In this document: piece by piece, positions 43,549-53,990 of the stretch
Layout: every line of letters starts with the position of its first letter
Position numbering within the stretch: the first letter of the stretch is position 1
Source of the DNA: Staphylotrichum longicolle
Lineage: Eukaryota > Ascomycota > Sordariomycetes > Sordariales > Chaetomiaceae
Direction: 5' to 3'
DNA length: 64,000 bases
NCBI GenBank assembly: GCA_019096155.1
Contig: JAHCVI010000002.1
Span: 3,286,001 to 3,350,000, forward strand
Program-made: the position numbers and the translations under genes
The notes under the pieces: model-generated
Databases searched by the model: none
The model's input: the letters and a program-made list of their open reading frames with translations, nothing else
What the model was told of the DNA's origin: nothing

Positions 43549-45190
43549 ATGGGCTGGACGTACAACACCAGAGACCCCGATGCCCCCACGACTGGGCCAT
43601 TGATCACGGGTGTCGCCAGTGCCCTGACTATCCTCTCGCTCATCACCATCTGCCTGCGGACGTATGTCCGGGCTTTCTTGATTCGGGCCTTTGGCATCGG
43701 TAGGTCTTCCAGTTGTCTGCAAAGACCAATGTCCCGTTGACACTGTTGAACAGATGACTGGATTATTCTTGTAACATGGGTGAGTAGTGACTGAGCCCAA
43801 CGTCACTGTTGAGGGCAGCTTGTTGACAGCCACAGTTCTGCGCAGCTGGCTTCGCCATCATCACCATTGTCCGTAAGTTAGAACTCTTGCCAGATCAACA
43901 TGTGTCGCCCGCGGCTGACTCCGTGGAAGAGACCAAATGGGGCCTCGGGTTGCAGCATATTCAGGACCTGCCGGCTGAGGACGTCTACAACTTTGGTCTT
44001 GTAAGTTTCCTCGATGCAGAATGACAGCTGTGAGATCGAGGGAAGCTGACCAAACTCGCAGCTACAATATATGGGCGCTCCATTGTCGGTATCCCAACTC
44101 TTGACGGGGAAAGGGACAGCAATACTGACACACCTTTTCCAGCTACATTACGAGTATTCTAGGATTCAAGCTCGCCCTCCTCTGTTCCTACCTCCGCTTC
44201 GTCCCTATCGGTGCCTACCGCTACACCATTTTCGCCATCATCACTGCCTGCATCATCTTCCACCTTTCCTTCCTCCTCGTCCAGGTCAATCTCTGCCAGC
44301 CTGCCCGCAAGCAATGGGATCCCGCCGTCACCTGGGGCTCTTGCATCCCCGGCGTGCCCTTTTACACATCCATGGCGTCGATAACGATCGTCTTTGACGT
44401 GACAGTGTGAGTCTTTCCTTCTCCTCTTCCTTTCCCCTTCCTTCCCGAACCCCCCATAAACTAACCTCCCTTTTTCCCCCTTCTCACAGAATGCTCCTCC
44501 CCTTCCCGGTCCTCGTCAAATCCCGCATCCAGACCCGCAAGAAGCTCATCCTCCTGGGCCTCTTCGGCCTGGGCCTCTTCATCACCATCATCCAGATCAT
44601 CCGCATCCAGACGGTCAAGCAGCTGTCCAACTACATCGACAGCGCGCCCCTGATCCTCTGGTCGGCCGTCGAGAACAACCTGGGCATCATCGTCGCCAAC
44701 GTCCCCACCCTCGCGCCCCTCGTCAAGTACTACAACGAGCGCTCGTCGCGCGGCGCGGGCAGCAACTCGCGCCCGACCTACGGGAACGGCACCGGCGGTC
44801 GGGGTGGCGGCGGCGGCGGCGGCGGTACCGGTGGTGGTCTGTACGGCCCCGGGAGCAGGAACCGCGGCGGCGGGACCGTGGGGTCCAAATATGCCAGCGG
44901 GACGTGGAAGTCCCAGCGGAGCAAGGGCGGGCTGGACACGCTGACGGGGAGCGTGCACGAGGCGGACGGACGGAGATGGACAGCTATGGGGGCACGATGG
45001 CGAGCTGCGGCAAGGGCAACGGGAGCACGGATTCGATCCTGGACAGCTGCGAGATGTATGGGAGGGAGCGCGACCGAGACCGAGACCGAGACCGGGATGG
45101 GGAGGGGAGTGCAAGCGGTAGCACGAGCGAGGGGGGGCGCCGACGAACGGGATCACAAAGAAGGTTGAGGTTGTCATCACACGGACTTGA
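43549..45190 (+). CDS. SAT4/rhodopsin-domain seven-helix membrane protein with broken tail
   Basis: Fungal integral membrane protein of the SAT4 (rhodopsin-like, PTH11-related) family; ligand unknown. Exons 43549..43699, 43754..43779, 43836..43872, 43930..44000, 44062..44084, 44143..44406 and 44490 to the end. Seven hydrophobic helices are visible. Family marks are DDWIILVTW, TKWGLGLQHIQDLP, YITSILGFKLALLC, NLCQPARKQWDP and SAPLILWSAVENNLGIIVANVPTLAPL. No CFEM domain precedes the helices. The cytoplasmic tail is Gly/Ser-rich and seems to change frame twice, near 44961-44976 and in the 7-G run 45131-45137. The third frame ends in GITKKVEVVITRT with its stop at 45188-45190. Read without shifts, the protein would stop at 45168 with an Arg-rich end unlike the family. 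Confidence 0.82.
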
Positions 45191-45948
45191 ATAATGGGGC
45201 CTCAGGGGGTAGTGGAGGTAATCGGTGGATGGTTGGGAGTTAGACATGGTATATTGGCGTTATCAGGGCCAGGCATGGTTAAAAAAATGGAGGCGATCAA
45301 AATCCGGCTCAAACAAGATCGAGGGTCTGTACATAGGAACTGTATGGTACAAGTTTTGGTATTGTAGATAGTACATAATGTGCCGCAACGGCAGGATTCG
45401 TTGATGGGTTGTGCTTCGGCCATGCCTGGATGGTGGTAAGCTCATGGTGTCATTCAAGACAAGGTACCGCCCCTTGAAAGAGTGACCATCCTGACATGGA
45501 ACACAAGCCGATCAATCACCAGGCAAAGAAACCAAGGCAAGCGTAGACTGCGGCGCCGTTGTGGTTGGTGCGGTCCAAAATATACTCTCGCGTTCAACAC
45601 TCCCCCCTGCCATCCAACTCCTATCTACACCGAAACCGTCAACCAAAATGAACCGGCTTTCCCCCCATACACAAAACTCAGTCGGATATACTAAATGCTC
45701 GATCCAGTCGCAACCGCCCAGCGAAACGCTAGCCATCAGACCGCGAACGGACAAACAAAACCCAAAACAAAAACGCCAGCCATGCCATATGTCCTGTGCT
45801 GCCAACATGAATCCAGTCCACTTTTTTTTGTTGCCTGTACCCCCTCTCCCCCTCTCCCCAGACACAAAACCAGCCCATACACATACAACACACCCAAAAT
45901 CAACACAATTCAACCAGCCGGGAAACCAAAACAAGAAGCTTCTGCGGC
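45191..45948. other. Convergent 3' region, SAT4-type gene and DCR2
   Basis: About 760 bases between convergent stops. CA-rich on the plus strand near 45840-45930. No gene was recognised. Confidence 0.5.
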
Positions 45949-47891
45949 TCACTCCTCCTGCATAGGCGCCACCACGCGCCCCGCATCCACGATGATCAGC
46001 TCGTCGAGGCGCTTGCCCACGTCGTCGCCGTACTCGACGCGCTTGTACGTCGTGATGCGGGCCTCGTTCATGTCAAAGTCAAAGATGCGGATCTTGCGGT
46101 GGAAGCCACCGTAGCCGGCGTAGCCGCCAAAGCCGTGGGCCGCCGCGTAGCACATCCAGAGGCCCGGCTTACCCTCCTCTGTCTGGGAGAGGCCGCAGTA
46201 TTCGTTGACGTGGTCGCTGCGAGGAGGAGAGGAAAGAAAGGTTAGTTTGCGGAAGAGGAGCGGAGAGAGGTGTTAGGGAAAGAGAAGGGAGGTGGGGGAT
46301 TACGTACTGTCCACAGCTCACCATGGACACGCCTTGCTCGACGAGGGCGTCATAGAATCCAGAGTTGTAAGCCGGTGCTGTGCTTGGTTCCTTCCATTCG
46401 CCCACGAGCGTCAGGTTCGGCGACGTGTACTCGGGGATGGGGATGTGGATAAAGGCCACGTCCATGTGGTGGTGGGTGTATTCCTTGTGCTTCTTCTTGA
46501 GGCTCTCGGCAGTGTTGCTGAACCAATCGATCTGGTTCTTCTTGATCCAGTCGTAGCCCTTGAACTTGCGCTCGTTGGGCGAGTACGAGTGCGTGTCCAG
46601 CAGGTAGACGGTGATGGCAGAGTGGCCCGAGCTGCCGCGGGCGAGGACCTCAATGTAATAGTTGCCCACACCGTCGATGCCTTGCGGGCCGGCTTTGGAA
46701 AGTGAGTAAGGGAGGGTTTCGATCAGTTCCATTTGCGCTGCGCGGGACATGGAGCCCTCGTCGTCGTGGTTGCCGAAGATGGAGACATAGGGAATCTTGT
46801 GCTTGATCAGGAGCTGCGCGTATTTGAAGATGGCCTGAAAAGAATGTCAGCGTAACTGTCTTTCATCAAAAGCGACGAGGCGCTCCTCACCGTCTGCGTA
46901 TCCGGCGCAGTCTCACCGTTCACCTGGTCCCCACTGAGCACCACCAAGTTCGGCCTCTCCTCCTCCAGAATCTTGATGACAAAATCCAGCGTCCTCGGGT
47001 CCGCCTCACACTTCCCACCATTCCAGTCCTCGGGCAGCGCATCCCGACAGTGCCCCACTCCGGTACTCAGATGCAGATCCGCCAGCTGCATGATCTTGAA
47101 CCTCCCGTTCTCCCCAATTCTCGGCACAGGCTTGAACGGCTCCTCCTCGGCTCCTCTCCGCACCGTGATGTGCGCAGCGGGGACCGACGACCCGGCATCC
47201 AAAAGCAGCGACGTTCCTGTGATGGCCCACCCGGGCCGCGCCTCGACCGCATCATCCCCGAACAGCACATCCACCCCGGTCACGGCGCTCTTGGAGTCGC
47301 TCACCCCGCGCTTGTTGCTCCTCTTGATCCACAACCCGCCCGGCCTCGACTCCCACTTCTCCTCCCCTTTGTGGTGATCCTTGGCGCCCTCCCCTCTCCG
47401 GCCGTTCTTCGCGCTCTTGGCGGCCGCCACTTCGGGGTCCAGACGGCCGACGCTGACGTCCACCACGACGCGGTCCTCGGAGGTCAGCTCCTCCTCGCGC
47501 TTGCGCTGGATGTGCAGGTAGGCGGACGAGAAGATGCCCTTGCGCAGGTACAGGTCCTTCTCGATGCGGTGCCACAGGGTCGAGTCGAGCTTGCACGACG
47601 AGAAGACGTTGAGGGAGGAGCATTTTACCAGGGTGATGTCGGTGATAACGGTGCCGGCATGGTGGGTGGGGAGGTAGCCGTGCAGTGCATCGGGCAGGAC
47701 GCGGAAGTTGCGGTCGAGGAAGAAGATGATGATGAAGGTGAAGAGGGCGGCGGTGGTGGTTTGCACTATTGTGCGGACCTGAGTGGGAAGAAGAAGGTGG
47801 GTTGGTTAGCGGCCCGTTCCCCTTGTGCCCTTGTGTTGTGAAAGGGAGGCCAAACACGGTGAAAGGGCTGTCTTACAATGCGTCGTGTCAT
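45949..47891 (-). CDS. DCR2: Calcineurin-like phosphoesterase, DCR2 type
   Basis: Metallophosphoesterase related to yeast Dcr2, a phosphatase implicated in cell-cycle entry and ER stress signalling. Exons 47891..47877, 47778..46891, 46834..46308 and 46216..45949 give 565 residues. The first coding exon has only 15 nt (MTRRI). A membrane anchor (about residues 12-25, ALFTFIIIFFL) follows, so it is probably a type II membrane protein. The metal-binding motifs are all present: LADLHLS, LSGDQVNG, IFGNHDDEG, VAFIHIPIPEY and SCGHDHVNEYCGL. The basic insertion at about residues 130-150 is low-complexity. A TG-rich tract and a telomere-like motif lie upstream. Confidence 0.9.
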
Positions 47892-48000
47892 GGCGGTGGA
47901 TTCGAGGTAGGAGGAGAGCAAGGGTCGCAAGGGTCGAGGGCCCTTCTCGTGGAGGTCACCGGGCATCTACCACCTCGCCCTTGTCTAGCCGAAGTCGTGC

Positions 48001-48060
48001 AACCCGCGTGCGTGCGTGCGTGTGTGTGCGGGTATGTGTGCGGGCGTGTGTGCGTGTAAT
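48001..48060 (+). repeat. Alternating TG/CG-rich tract upstream of DCR2
   Basis: About 60 bases of near-perfect purine-pyrimidine alternation built from GTGCGTGCGTG and GTGTGTGCGGG units, 110-170 nt before the DCR2 start codon. Such tracts can adopt Z-DNA and change length by slippage. A promoter role is inference. Confidence 0.75.
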
Positions 48061-48436
48061 GTCTACCGGGGCCGGACAGAAGAAGGACATGTGCGAGAGG
48101 AAAGGGGCGTGTGTTCGAGTCTGGGATCTGCGACTCGGGGATACGGGACGTGGAGAAGTCGCAGCGCAAGGCCCATCTTAGACCATGTCGCGGACACGGT
48201 ACGAGGGAAGACGGCCTGCGCGTTGCTCCCAGGTTGGTTTTAGGGAAGAAAGTTGCCGATATTGCCGGTCGTCTGCGTGGCGGCTGGTCGTGGTGGTTGT
48301 CTGTTTCACAGCAGCTGGTCCGAAGTAATGGGTGGAAAAGGGATGTCCTGGGCTGCCTTTCCAGGTCCAGGACCCACTCGCTTTCCCCAAGTTGAACCCC
48401 CCTGCACTCTCTGGCTTGTGGGGAACCCTGGCTAGA

Positions 48437-48446
48437 CCCTAACCCT
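48437..48446 (+). promoter_or_regulatory. Telobox-like motif CCCTAACCCT
   Basis: CCCTAACCCTAG, nearly two copies of the fungal telomere unit (TTAGGG on the minus strand), lies about 550 nt upstream of the DCR2 start. Short interstitial motifs of this kind bind Teb/Tbf-type Myb proteins in fungi and plants. A single occurrence can be chance. Confidence 0.3.
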
Positions 48447-48621
48447 AGACATGTACGTAGTTTATAAAGCCCGAGATGAGAGGAAATAGAGTGCACCAGA
48501 ACCTGTAAAAGTTCGGGGAAGACACAAAGCCCTCTGAATCGCTGCACACTTTTCTCAGACACATTGAGGCAAACTTATTCATCTGTACATCTCGTCAATT
48601 CATCACTCATGCTACGTCTGT

Positions 48622-48655
48622 CCATCCATCCATCCATCCATCCATCCATCCATCC
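48622..48655 (+). repeat. CCAT tetranucleotide microsatellite
   Basis: About eight tandem CCAT units lie in the intergenic region between DCR2 and the large methyltransferase-like gene. Confidence 0.9.
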
Positions 48656-49331
48656 CTTCCTTCCTATTCATAAAGACCAGCTGGGAAAAGGACCGGTGTG
48701 GTGTGGGGGTATCTATCCTCCTCGGATGCTCGCTATCCAACATGCCAAAACAAAACCAACAAAAATGCATACAGACAGGCACTCAACAACGCCAGCCTTC
48801 CCGTCCGAGCCTTCATCATAACCACATCAAGAACATTCCCCGTTTCCAGAAAAGCATCCTTAGAAGAGACCACTCCACGCGGCCAATCCCAGCCCAGCCA
48901 GGGGGTGGTATCCGTCCCATCATGTCATTAATGTCCTCTCGCGGAAGACCTTTACCCAGTCTCGCCGGGGCAGGGAAAAGAAAAGAAACAAAGTATTAAG
49001 ATCCGTCCCGCTTCGTGCCAGTCGATTGAGGGTGAAAAATATGAAGCGAAGATTGCAACGACGACCTGATCGCTCAAGCCGCCTCTGCCTCGTCTGTCCC
49101 TCCGTCCAGCGTGTATTATGGAGGCGACGAGTGCATGCAAAAAATGGTCGTAAAATGCCGATGAATGATACGACACCCTCGGGCTCGCGCCCTCTTGGTC
49201 TTGATCTTGTAATCCTGGTGTATGCATGTATGTATGTCGTGTGTTTGCTGTTGTTGTTTGCACAATCCGCTCTTTCTTCTCCCGCCATTGCCGAAATTGT
49301 CGTCGTCGCAAGAAATGAATCCGAACAATCA

Positions 49332-52300
49332 TCAAATACTCGCCACGCGAGCCCTCCCGTCTGGCACTCGCGCATGGCAAACCATCAGCTTCAGACTCGT
49401 ACCCCACTCCTCACACTCGGCCATCAGCGCCCTGTCGCGCCAGATGCTGCCTCTCGACGAGGGCCCGATCCCGGGTGTCGCCGCGCTCTCGTAGCACCGG
49501 CTGTACCACCACCGCCCCACCTTGGCTACCGACTGCGCAATGCTCTCGTCCGCGACGGGGCTCTCATCGTTGATCATCTCCGGCAGGCTGCGCTCGTCCT
49601 TCTTGGGCTTGGTCTTCAGCCCGGCACCTGGGCCACCACCAGTTGAAATCCTCTTGCCACCGCCAGCCTCACTGCCGCCTGAAGAAGAGCGAGGAATGAT
49701 GCTGGCGACGGGGACGCCGACCCGGCAAGTCTTGATATCCGTGAAACCCCGTCTGCCAATCAGGCGGAGGATGAGGTCCGAGGTCGACCCGAGACTGATG
49801 TCGGGGGCGCGGGCGTGGATACGTTCCTTGAGCTGGCGCGCCGCACGTCGGCACCGGTTGCCCATGTTGTTGAGGTCCGCATCGAGAATCGACAGTTCAA
49901 TGTAGCCACCGGGCTTGAGGACTCGCCGAGCCTCTGAGATGATGTTGCGGTAGTGGCCCTCAGGGGCTGCGGCGGGGAAACGGAAGACGACGGCGGTGAA
50001 GCTCTGCGCACCAAAGGGGAACTTGGCTGTGTGAGAAAGATATTGAACTTGATGGTGATTGGGAGGGCTGAGTGGGAAGGACGATTCGTTTCGGTGCTCG
50101 GCAGGGAGAGGAGCACGGGGCGAGAGGTTGAAAAACGTCGCCGCCGGGTACGTCTCGGCGGCATAGAAAGACCAATCATCATTTCCGAGACCATCGACAA
50201 CAAGTATCGAGGGCCGCTTGAGCGAGCCAACATCCGCGACGAGCTCGTCTCGAACGGGGCTGAAGAGCGCATGGCCAAACGTAAGCCACTTGCTGACCGT
50301 CATGGAGCCAACCCGCAGATTGACTTGGGCCAGTGGCGAGCTGTCTTCTGAGCACTGCGTCGTGCTGCTGGCGTCGGATCGCCGGGCTTGGAGAGCAGAA
50401 GAGCAGCTGTTGCGCTGCGCAGGTACCTGTGCTTCAATCTGCTGATCAGCCTCGAGGCAGCCAATCTGAACGTCTTGGCTGCACAGGCTATCAGGCACGA
50501 CGACCGAGTTCTCTGGCGTTGGATCACACTCCAGCATCCGCTTGACCTCTTCGGCAATATCGGAGCCATGAAGGCTCAGCGAGGGGTGCTCCATGCCAGC
50601 CCGCAACGCCTGAACCAAGCTGGGCAATGGAGGAGGGCTGAGCGTGGGGGACTCGAGTGCCGGTTCAATCCACTTCTTGGTTGTTGGACCCTCAAGTCGC
50701 AGAGGTTTCGGCCACGATGGTGCTCTGATTGTCGACATCCTGATCGTGTCCTCCCCAAGGAGGTCGTTGTATTCGTCCCAGATCTCATCCTCAGCAAGCG
50801 GAGCGCTCGGCGAGGGCACGACAGCAGTGGCAGCAGCATAGCTCAATATTCCTCCGGAGCTGCTGGAAGTTGTCGTTGTGGTGCACTGCGAGTTCTTCCG
50901 GGGCGAAAATGACAGAAACTCTTGTCCAGACTGGCCGAAGGTCGGGGGTGATAGCCTCGGCACGCCGTAGATCAGCGTGGCAAAGTTCGAGTCATTTACT
51001 GGTGCGAACTCCTCGTATGTAGGTTCTGGGGTCGATGGTTTCGGAGGGCTGGGACCCTTTGCCACAGAGTCCTCATCCTGAAGATCAGGCTTCGCCGGTA
51101 GCATTTGCACGCTGAGGCGGTGGAAGGGCCTCGAGAAGCTCTTTGGGGATATCTGCTCAGCTCGGGCGCTGACAACTTTGGGGATGCGGCCAACCTGAGG
51201 CAACCTGCTCGGGCGAGGAGGAGCCAGGCGTGAAGTCTGCTGAGCGGGCGTTGGCTCGCATGGCGCGTCCGACGTCGAAGGCACAGACCGCGAGATGGGT
51301 GCGGTGAACGCTCGCTTGGGATTCGCAGGTCGTTGGTTCTCTTGGAATCTCGGTGGGCTCGGCGGTGCCTGTTCCGTAACTGATGGCCGCCTGCTCTCTG
51401 GCTCCGCCAGCTGAGGCAAATCGGGAGTCGTGATCGCTATGCCACGGGCTTCGCGCAGCACCTCGTCAATGTCAACCGGCTCTGAGTCGTCCTGCTCCGA
51501 TGAATCTATCATGGTGTAGAATGCGATCGGCTTGCTCTGCACCACCTGAACCGTTGCCGCCACCGCTTTGGCTGTCTCCCTCTTTTCAACCGGGGCCTGG
51601 CTCTGGGAACGACCAAAAAAGTTCCATTTGCGGGGGGACCGAGCGCGCCTTACGAGCTTCTTCGGCCCCGAGATAGTCACTGTGTGAGTTGGCTCGTTGG
51701 TCGCCACCGCCGGTTCCGCAGACGGGTCAAAGATGGAGTCGTCCGACATGATGCTCGCATCCAAGCTGGTCATCGAGGGTGACACGACCTGGGGTCGGAT
51801 GACGATCGGCTTGGGCACTCTCGGGGGTTCCTGTTCGCCAGACTTGAGTCGTTGCATAGATCTCCTCAGGGCCAAAGTAGGCTTCATGGTGAGAGCCTCG
51901 GAGTCGCTGCTCTCGGACGGCCGACGGCTGCTTAGTGACGGGGTCTGCGAAGCGCCGCGTGGGAAGGGTGACGGCCACAAGCCCTTGCGGGGCGCATCCC
52001 GTGACGACAACGAAACCTGAGAGCCGTTGCGAGACTCAAAACTGGGCCGGCGAAACGCAGAGCTCTGGTTGCTATCCGTGCGCGTCAGTTCCGAACTGGT
52101 GTTCCTGTTCTCGACCACCTCTCCCCCGGCAATGATAACTGGGGCCGTCCTTGCCATCAGGAACGGATCCTGCGATAAGCTGCTTAGGCTCTCTTGTGAC
52201 GACATGGTCCCTGGAATCACGCGGGTCGTATTTGTGACGCTGTTGCTTCTGCGACGGACCAAACCCAGCTTTCCATAACCCTCGTGGCCGGTTCCAGCTG

Positions 52301-53990
52301 CTGGTCCTTTCCTTGTCGACTTTTCTTTTCTCTCTGGCGGGCCAGGCTCGGGAACTGTTTTTGTTCGTCGTCCAAAGATGGGAAACCGGCTCTTGAAGCC
52401 CGACACGCTGGGGCTTGGTGTCCGGGTAGGCCTCGGCAGCTCTTGTTTGGATTGGCCCGTCATGCCCCCAGAGGCCGGAAGCCTGGGAGCGGGAGTGGGC
52501 TCTCGAGACGGGGCTCGCCGTGACAGGTAGTTCGGCCGCTCCGAGGCCGACGAGGAGACGGCCGGCCGACCGGACGGGCTTGGGGCCAGAAGACCACTCT
52601 GCCTTCTTTCGTTCAAGGAAGTCGAAGAGAGATTGCTTTGGATGACCGGGATATGTTGGCCATGCTGAGGGTGGAGGTCGGTGGTCCCATCGCGGCTGGG
52701 CCGCACGGGTGGCGTCGGGATGGACGAGGCGGCGGGTTGTGCAGGTTGCACGGGCCGAGGTCGAGAATAAGAAGGGGGTTTCACAGAAGGCGGCGAAGCT
52801 AATTGTGGTTGGGCAGCCTTACGGGAAACCTTGGTGGGGGACACCACTTCTTCTCGGCCTTCGTTGGGCTTTTGTGACGACTTCCGTGGTGGGGGGCTTG
52901 GTGGCCGCTGCGGTGATCCCTTGCTCTTTTTCTTCTCCTTTGCGATGGCATCAACGCGCACTGTTGAGTTCGAAGACGACGAGGTTGACAACTCCCGAAC
53001 CACCGACAGGCCTTGAGGGTCGGCGCTTACAGGGCCCACTTCATTCGAGATGCTCCCAGCCCGTCTGCGGGTGACAGAGGCCGTGTAAGACTTGGGTCTG
53101 CCGGTCGAATCCTGGTTCCGGGCGGTGGGATGCGGATGGGGGCGACTAAACCCGGAGATTGAGACGAAATGGAGGTGGGTGGTGTCACGGCTGTATGGCC
53201 CGGGCCCCGGGGACCCCGACCACCTCGTAGACGGGCTGCCGCTGAAGGCGCTGATCTGACTGCTCGTCCCGGAGAAAAGGGGCGTCGGCGGAGGGAGGTC
53301 ATGGGTCGCGATCCGATACGGGAGGTTGGATCCAGGGCTATCGGATCGATGAGGAGGGACGACATCCCGATATCGGTCTAACTCGGGGTAAATGGTGACG
53401 GTTTGAGCTTTCGTCATGGGAATCTCGACTTGGTGAGCGACTCGAATCTCCATGGGGCTTTGGGTCAGCTCGCGGTCGAGATGAAGAGGGTCAAGTGGAG
53501 TTTGGCTTCGCGGATAGGAATCGGATGAGGTTGTCCCTGTCGAGTTGTTGCGCGAATCCAGACGGGGTCTGGTCGAGTCCTGCGACAATCCTGAGCGTTT
53601 CCGTCGGAGGATGTTTCGAGGCTTTGAGCTAGGGGCCGGCAGTTTGCTGGAGACCAAAGTGGATGAAGGCGTCCCATGTGCATCCGTGATGAACAAGCCG
53701 CTTGCGCTCCCGATTGAACTTCGACCCCGTGTGTGCTGAACAAAGCGTGGTTGCTCCGGTTGGCCATCGGACGGCCGCCGTTGTGAGAGAGGCTGGGGCA
53801 GTCGGGTGGACGAGCTCGGTTGCGGAATCGTCCTCGAGGGGTGGTGACTCGGTTCGGGTACCCTTCTGGCCTTCCATCCTGAGCTCAACTTGGCCTCTTC
53901 TTGGGCTCTTTCACCACCGACCCGCGGGTCTCTGGGCCCGGCAGGTCCCGACCAGCCGAAGGCATGCAGCCCTGGCCTCCTCGAAGCCAT
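49332..53990 (-). CDS. Very long disordered protein with C-terminal methyltransferase-like domain
   Basis: Single-exon gene of 1,552 residues, chosen from the ATG at 53990 (context CACAATGGC); an ATG at 54089 would add 33 residues. Residues 1 to about 1,180 are Ser/Pro/Arg-rich and mostly disordered, with repeated basic-Ser patches resembling phosphorylation sites. The C-terminal ~330 residues form a class I methyltransferase-like domain. The motif after beta 4 is clear (RRVLKPGGYIELSILD), as is the following RCRRAARQLKER, but motif I reads ILVVDGLGNDDWSF in place of a GxGxG loop. A conserved end, WYSRCYE through WRDRALMAECEEWGTSLKLM, closes the protein. The role is unknown; a regulatory or scaffold function is possible. 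It lies next to a 6-kb gene-poor region on its 5' side. Confidence 0.82.
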   Translation of the reverse strand: MASRRPGLHAFGWSGPAGPRDPRVGGERAQEEAKLSSGWKARRVPEPSHHPSRTIPQPSSSTRLPQPLSQRRPSDGQPEQPRFVQHTRGRSSIGSASGLFITDAHGTPSSTLVSSKLPAPSSKPRNILRRKRSGLSQDSTRPRLDSRNNSTGTTSSDSYPRSQTPLDPLHLDRELTQSPMEIRVAHQVEIPMTKAQTVTIYPELDRYRDVVPPHRSDSPGSNLPYRIATHDLPPPTPLFSGTSSQISAFSGSPSTRWSGSPGPGPYSRDTTHLHFVSISGFSRPHPHPTARNQDSTGRPKSYTASVTRRRAGSISNEVGPVSADPQGLSVVRELSTSSSSNSTVRVDAIAKEKKKSKGSPQRPPSPPPRKSSQKPNEGREEVVSPTKVSRKAAQPQLASPPSVKPPSYSRPRPVQPAQPAASSIPTPPVRPSRDGTTDLHPQHGQHIPVIQSNLSSTSLNERRQSGLLAPSPSGRPAVSSSASERPNYLSRRAPSREPTPAPRLPASGGMTGQSKQELPRPTRTPSPSVSGFKSRFPIFGRRTKTVPEPGPPERKEKSTRKGPAAGTGHEGYGKLGLVRRRSNSVTNTTRVIPGTMSSQESLSSLSQDPFLMARTAPVIIAGGEVVENRNTSSELTRTDSNQSSAFRRPSFESRNGSQVSLSSRDAPRKGLWPSPFPRGASQTPSLSSRRPSESSDSEALTMKPTLALRRSMQRLKSGEQEPPRVPKPIVIRPQVVSPSMTSLDASIMSDDSIFDPSAEPAVATNEPTHTVTISGPKKLVRRARSPRKWNFFGRSQSQAPVEKRETAKAVAATVQVVQSKPIAFYTMIDSSEQDDSEPVDIDEVLREARGIAITTPDLPQLAEPESRRPSVTEQAPPSPPRFQENQRPANPKRAFTAPISRSVPSTSDAPCEPTPAQQTSRLAPPRPSRLPQVGRIPKVVSARAEQISPKSFSRPFHRLSVQMLPAKPDLQDEDSVAKGPSPPKPSTPEPTYEEFAPVNDSNFATLIYGVPRLSPPTFGQSGQEFLSFSPRKNSQCTTTTTSSSSGGILSYAAATAVVPSPSAPLAEDEIWDEYNDLLGEDTIRMSTIRAPSWPKPLRLEGPTTKKWIEPALESPTLSPPPLPSLVQALRAGMEHPSLSLHGSDIAEEVKRMLECDPTPENSVVVPDSLCSQDVQIGCLEADQQIEAQVPAQRNSCSSALQARRSDASSTTQCSEDSSPLAQVNLRVGSMTVSKWLTFGHALFSPVRDELVADVGSLKRPSILVVDGLGNDDWSFYAAETYPAATFFNLSPRAPLPAEHRNESSFPLSPPNHHQVQYLSHTAKFPFGAQSFTAVVFRFPAAAPEGHYRNIISEARRVLKPGGYIELSILDADLNNMGNRCRRAARQLKERIHARAPDISLGSTSDLILRLIGRRGFTDIKTCRVGVPVASIIPRSSSGGSEAGGGKRISTGGGPGAGLKTKPKKDERSLPEMINDESPVADESIAQSVAKVGRWWYSRCYESAATPGIGPSSRGSIWRDRALMAECEEWGTSLKLMVCHARVPDGRARVASI

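Larger units (their letters stand above)
47892..49331. promoter_or_regulatory. DCR2 promoter and 3' flank of the large gene
   Basis: About 1.44 kb containing the TG-rich tract, the telobox-like motif and the CCAT repeat (separate entries). No gene was recognised. Confidence 0.5.
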
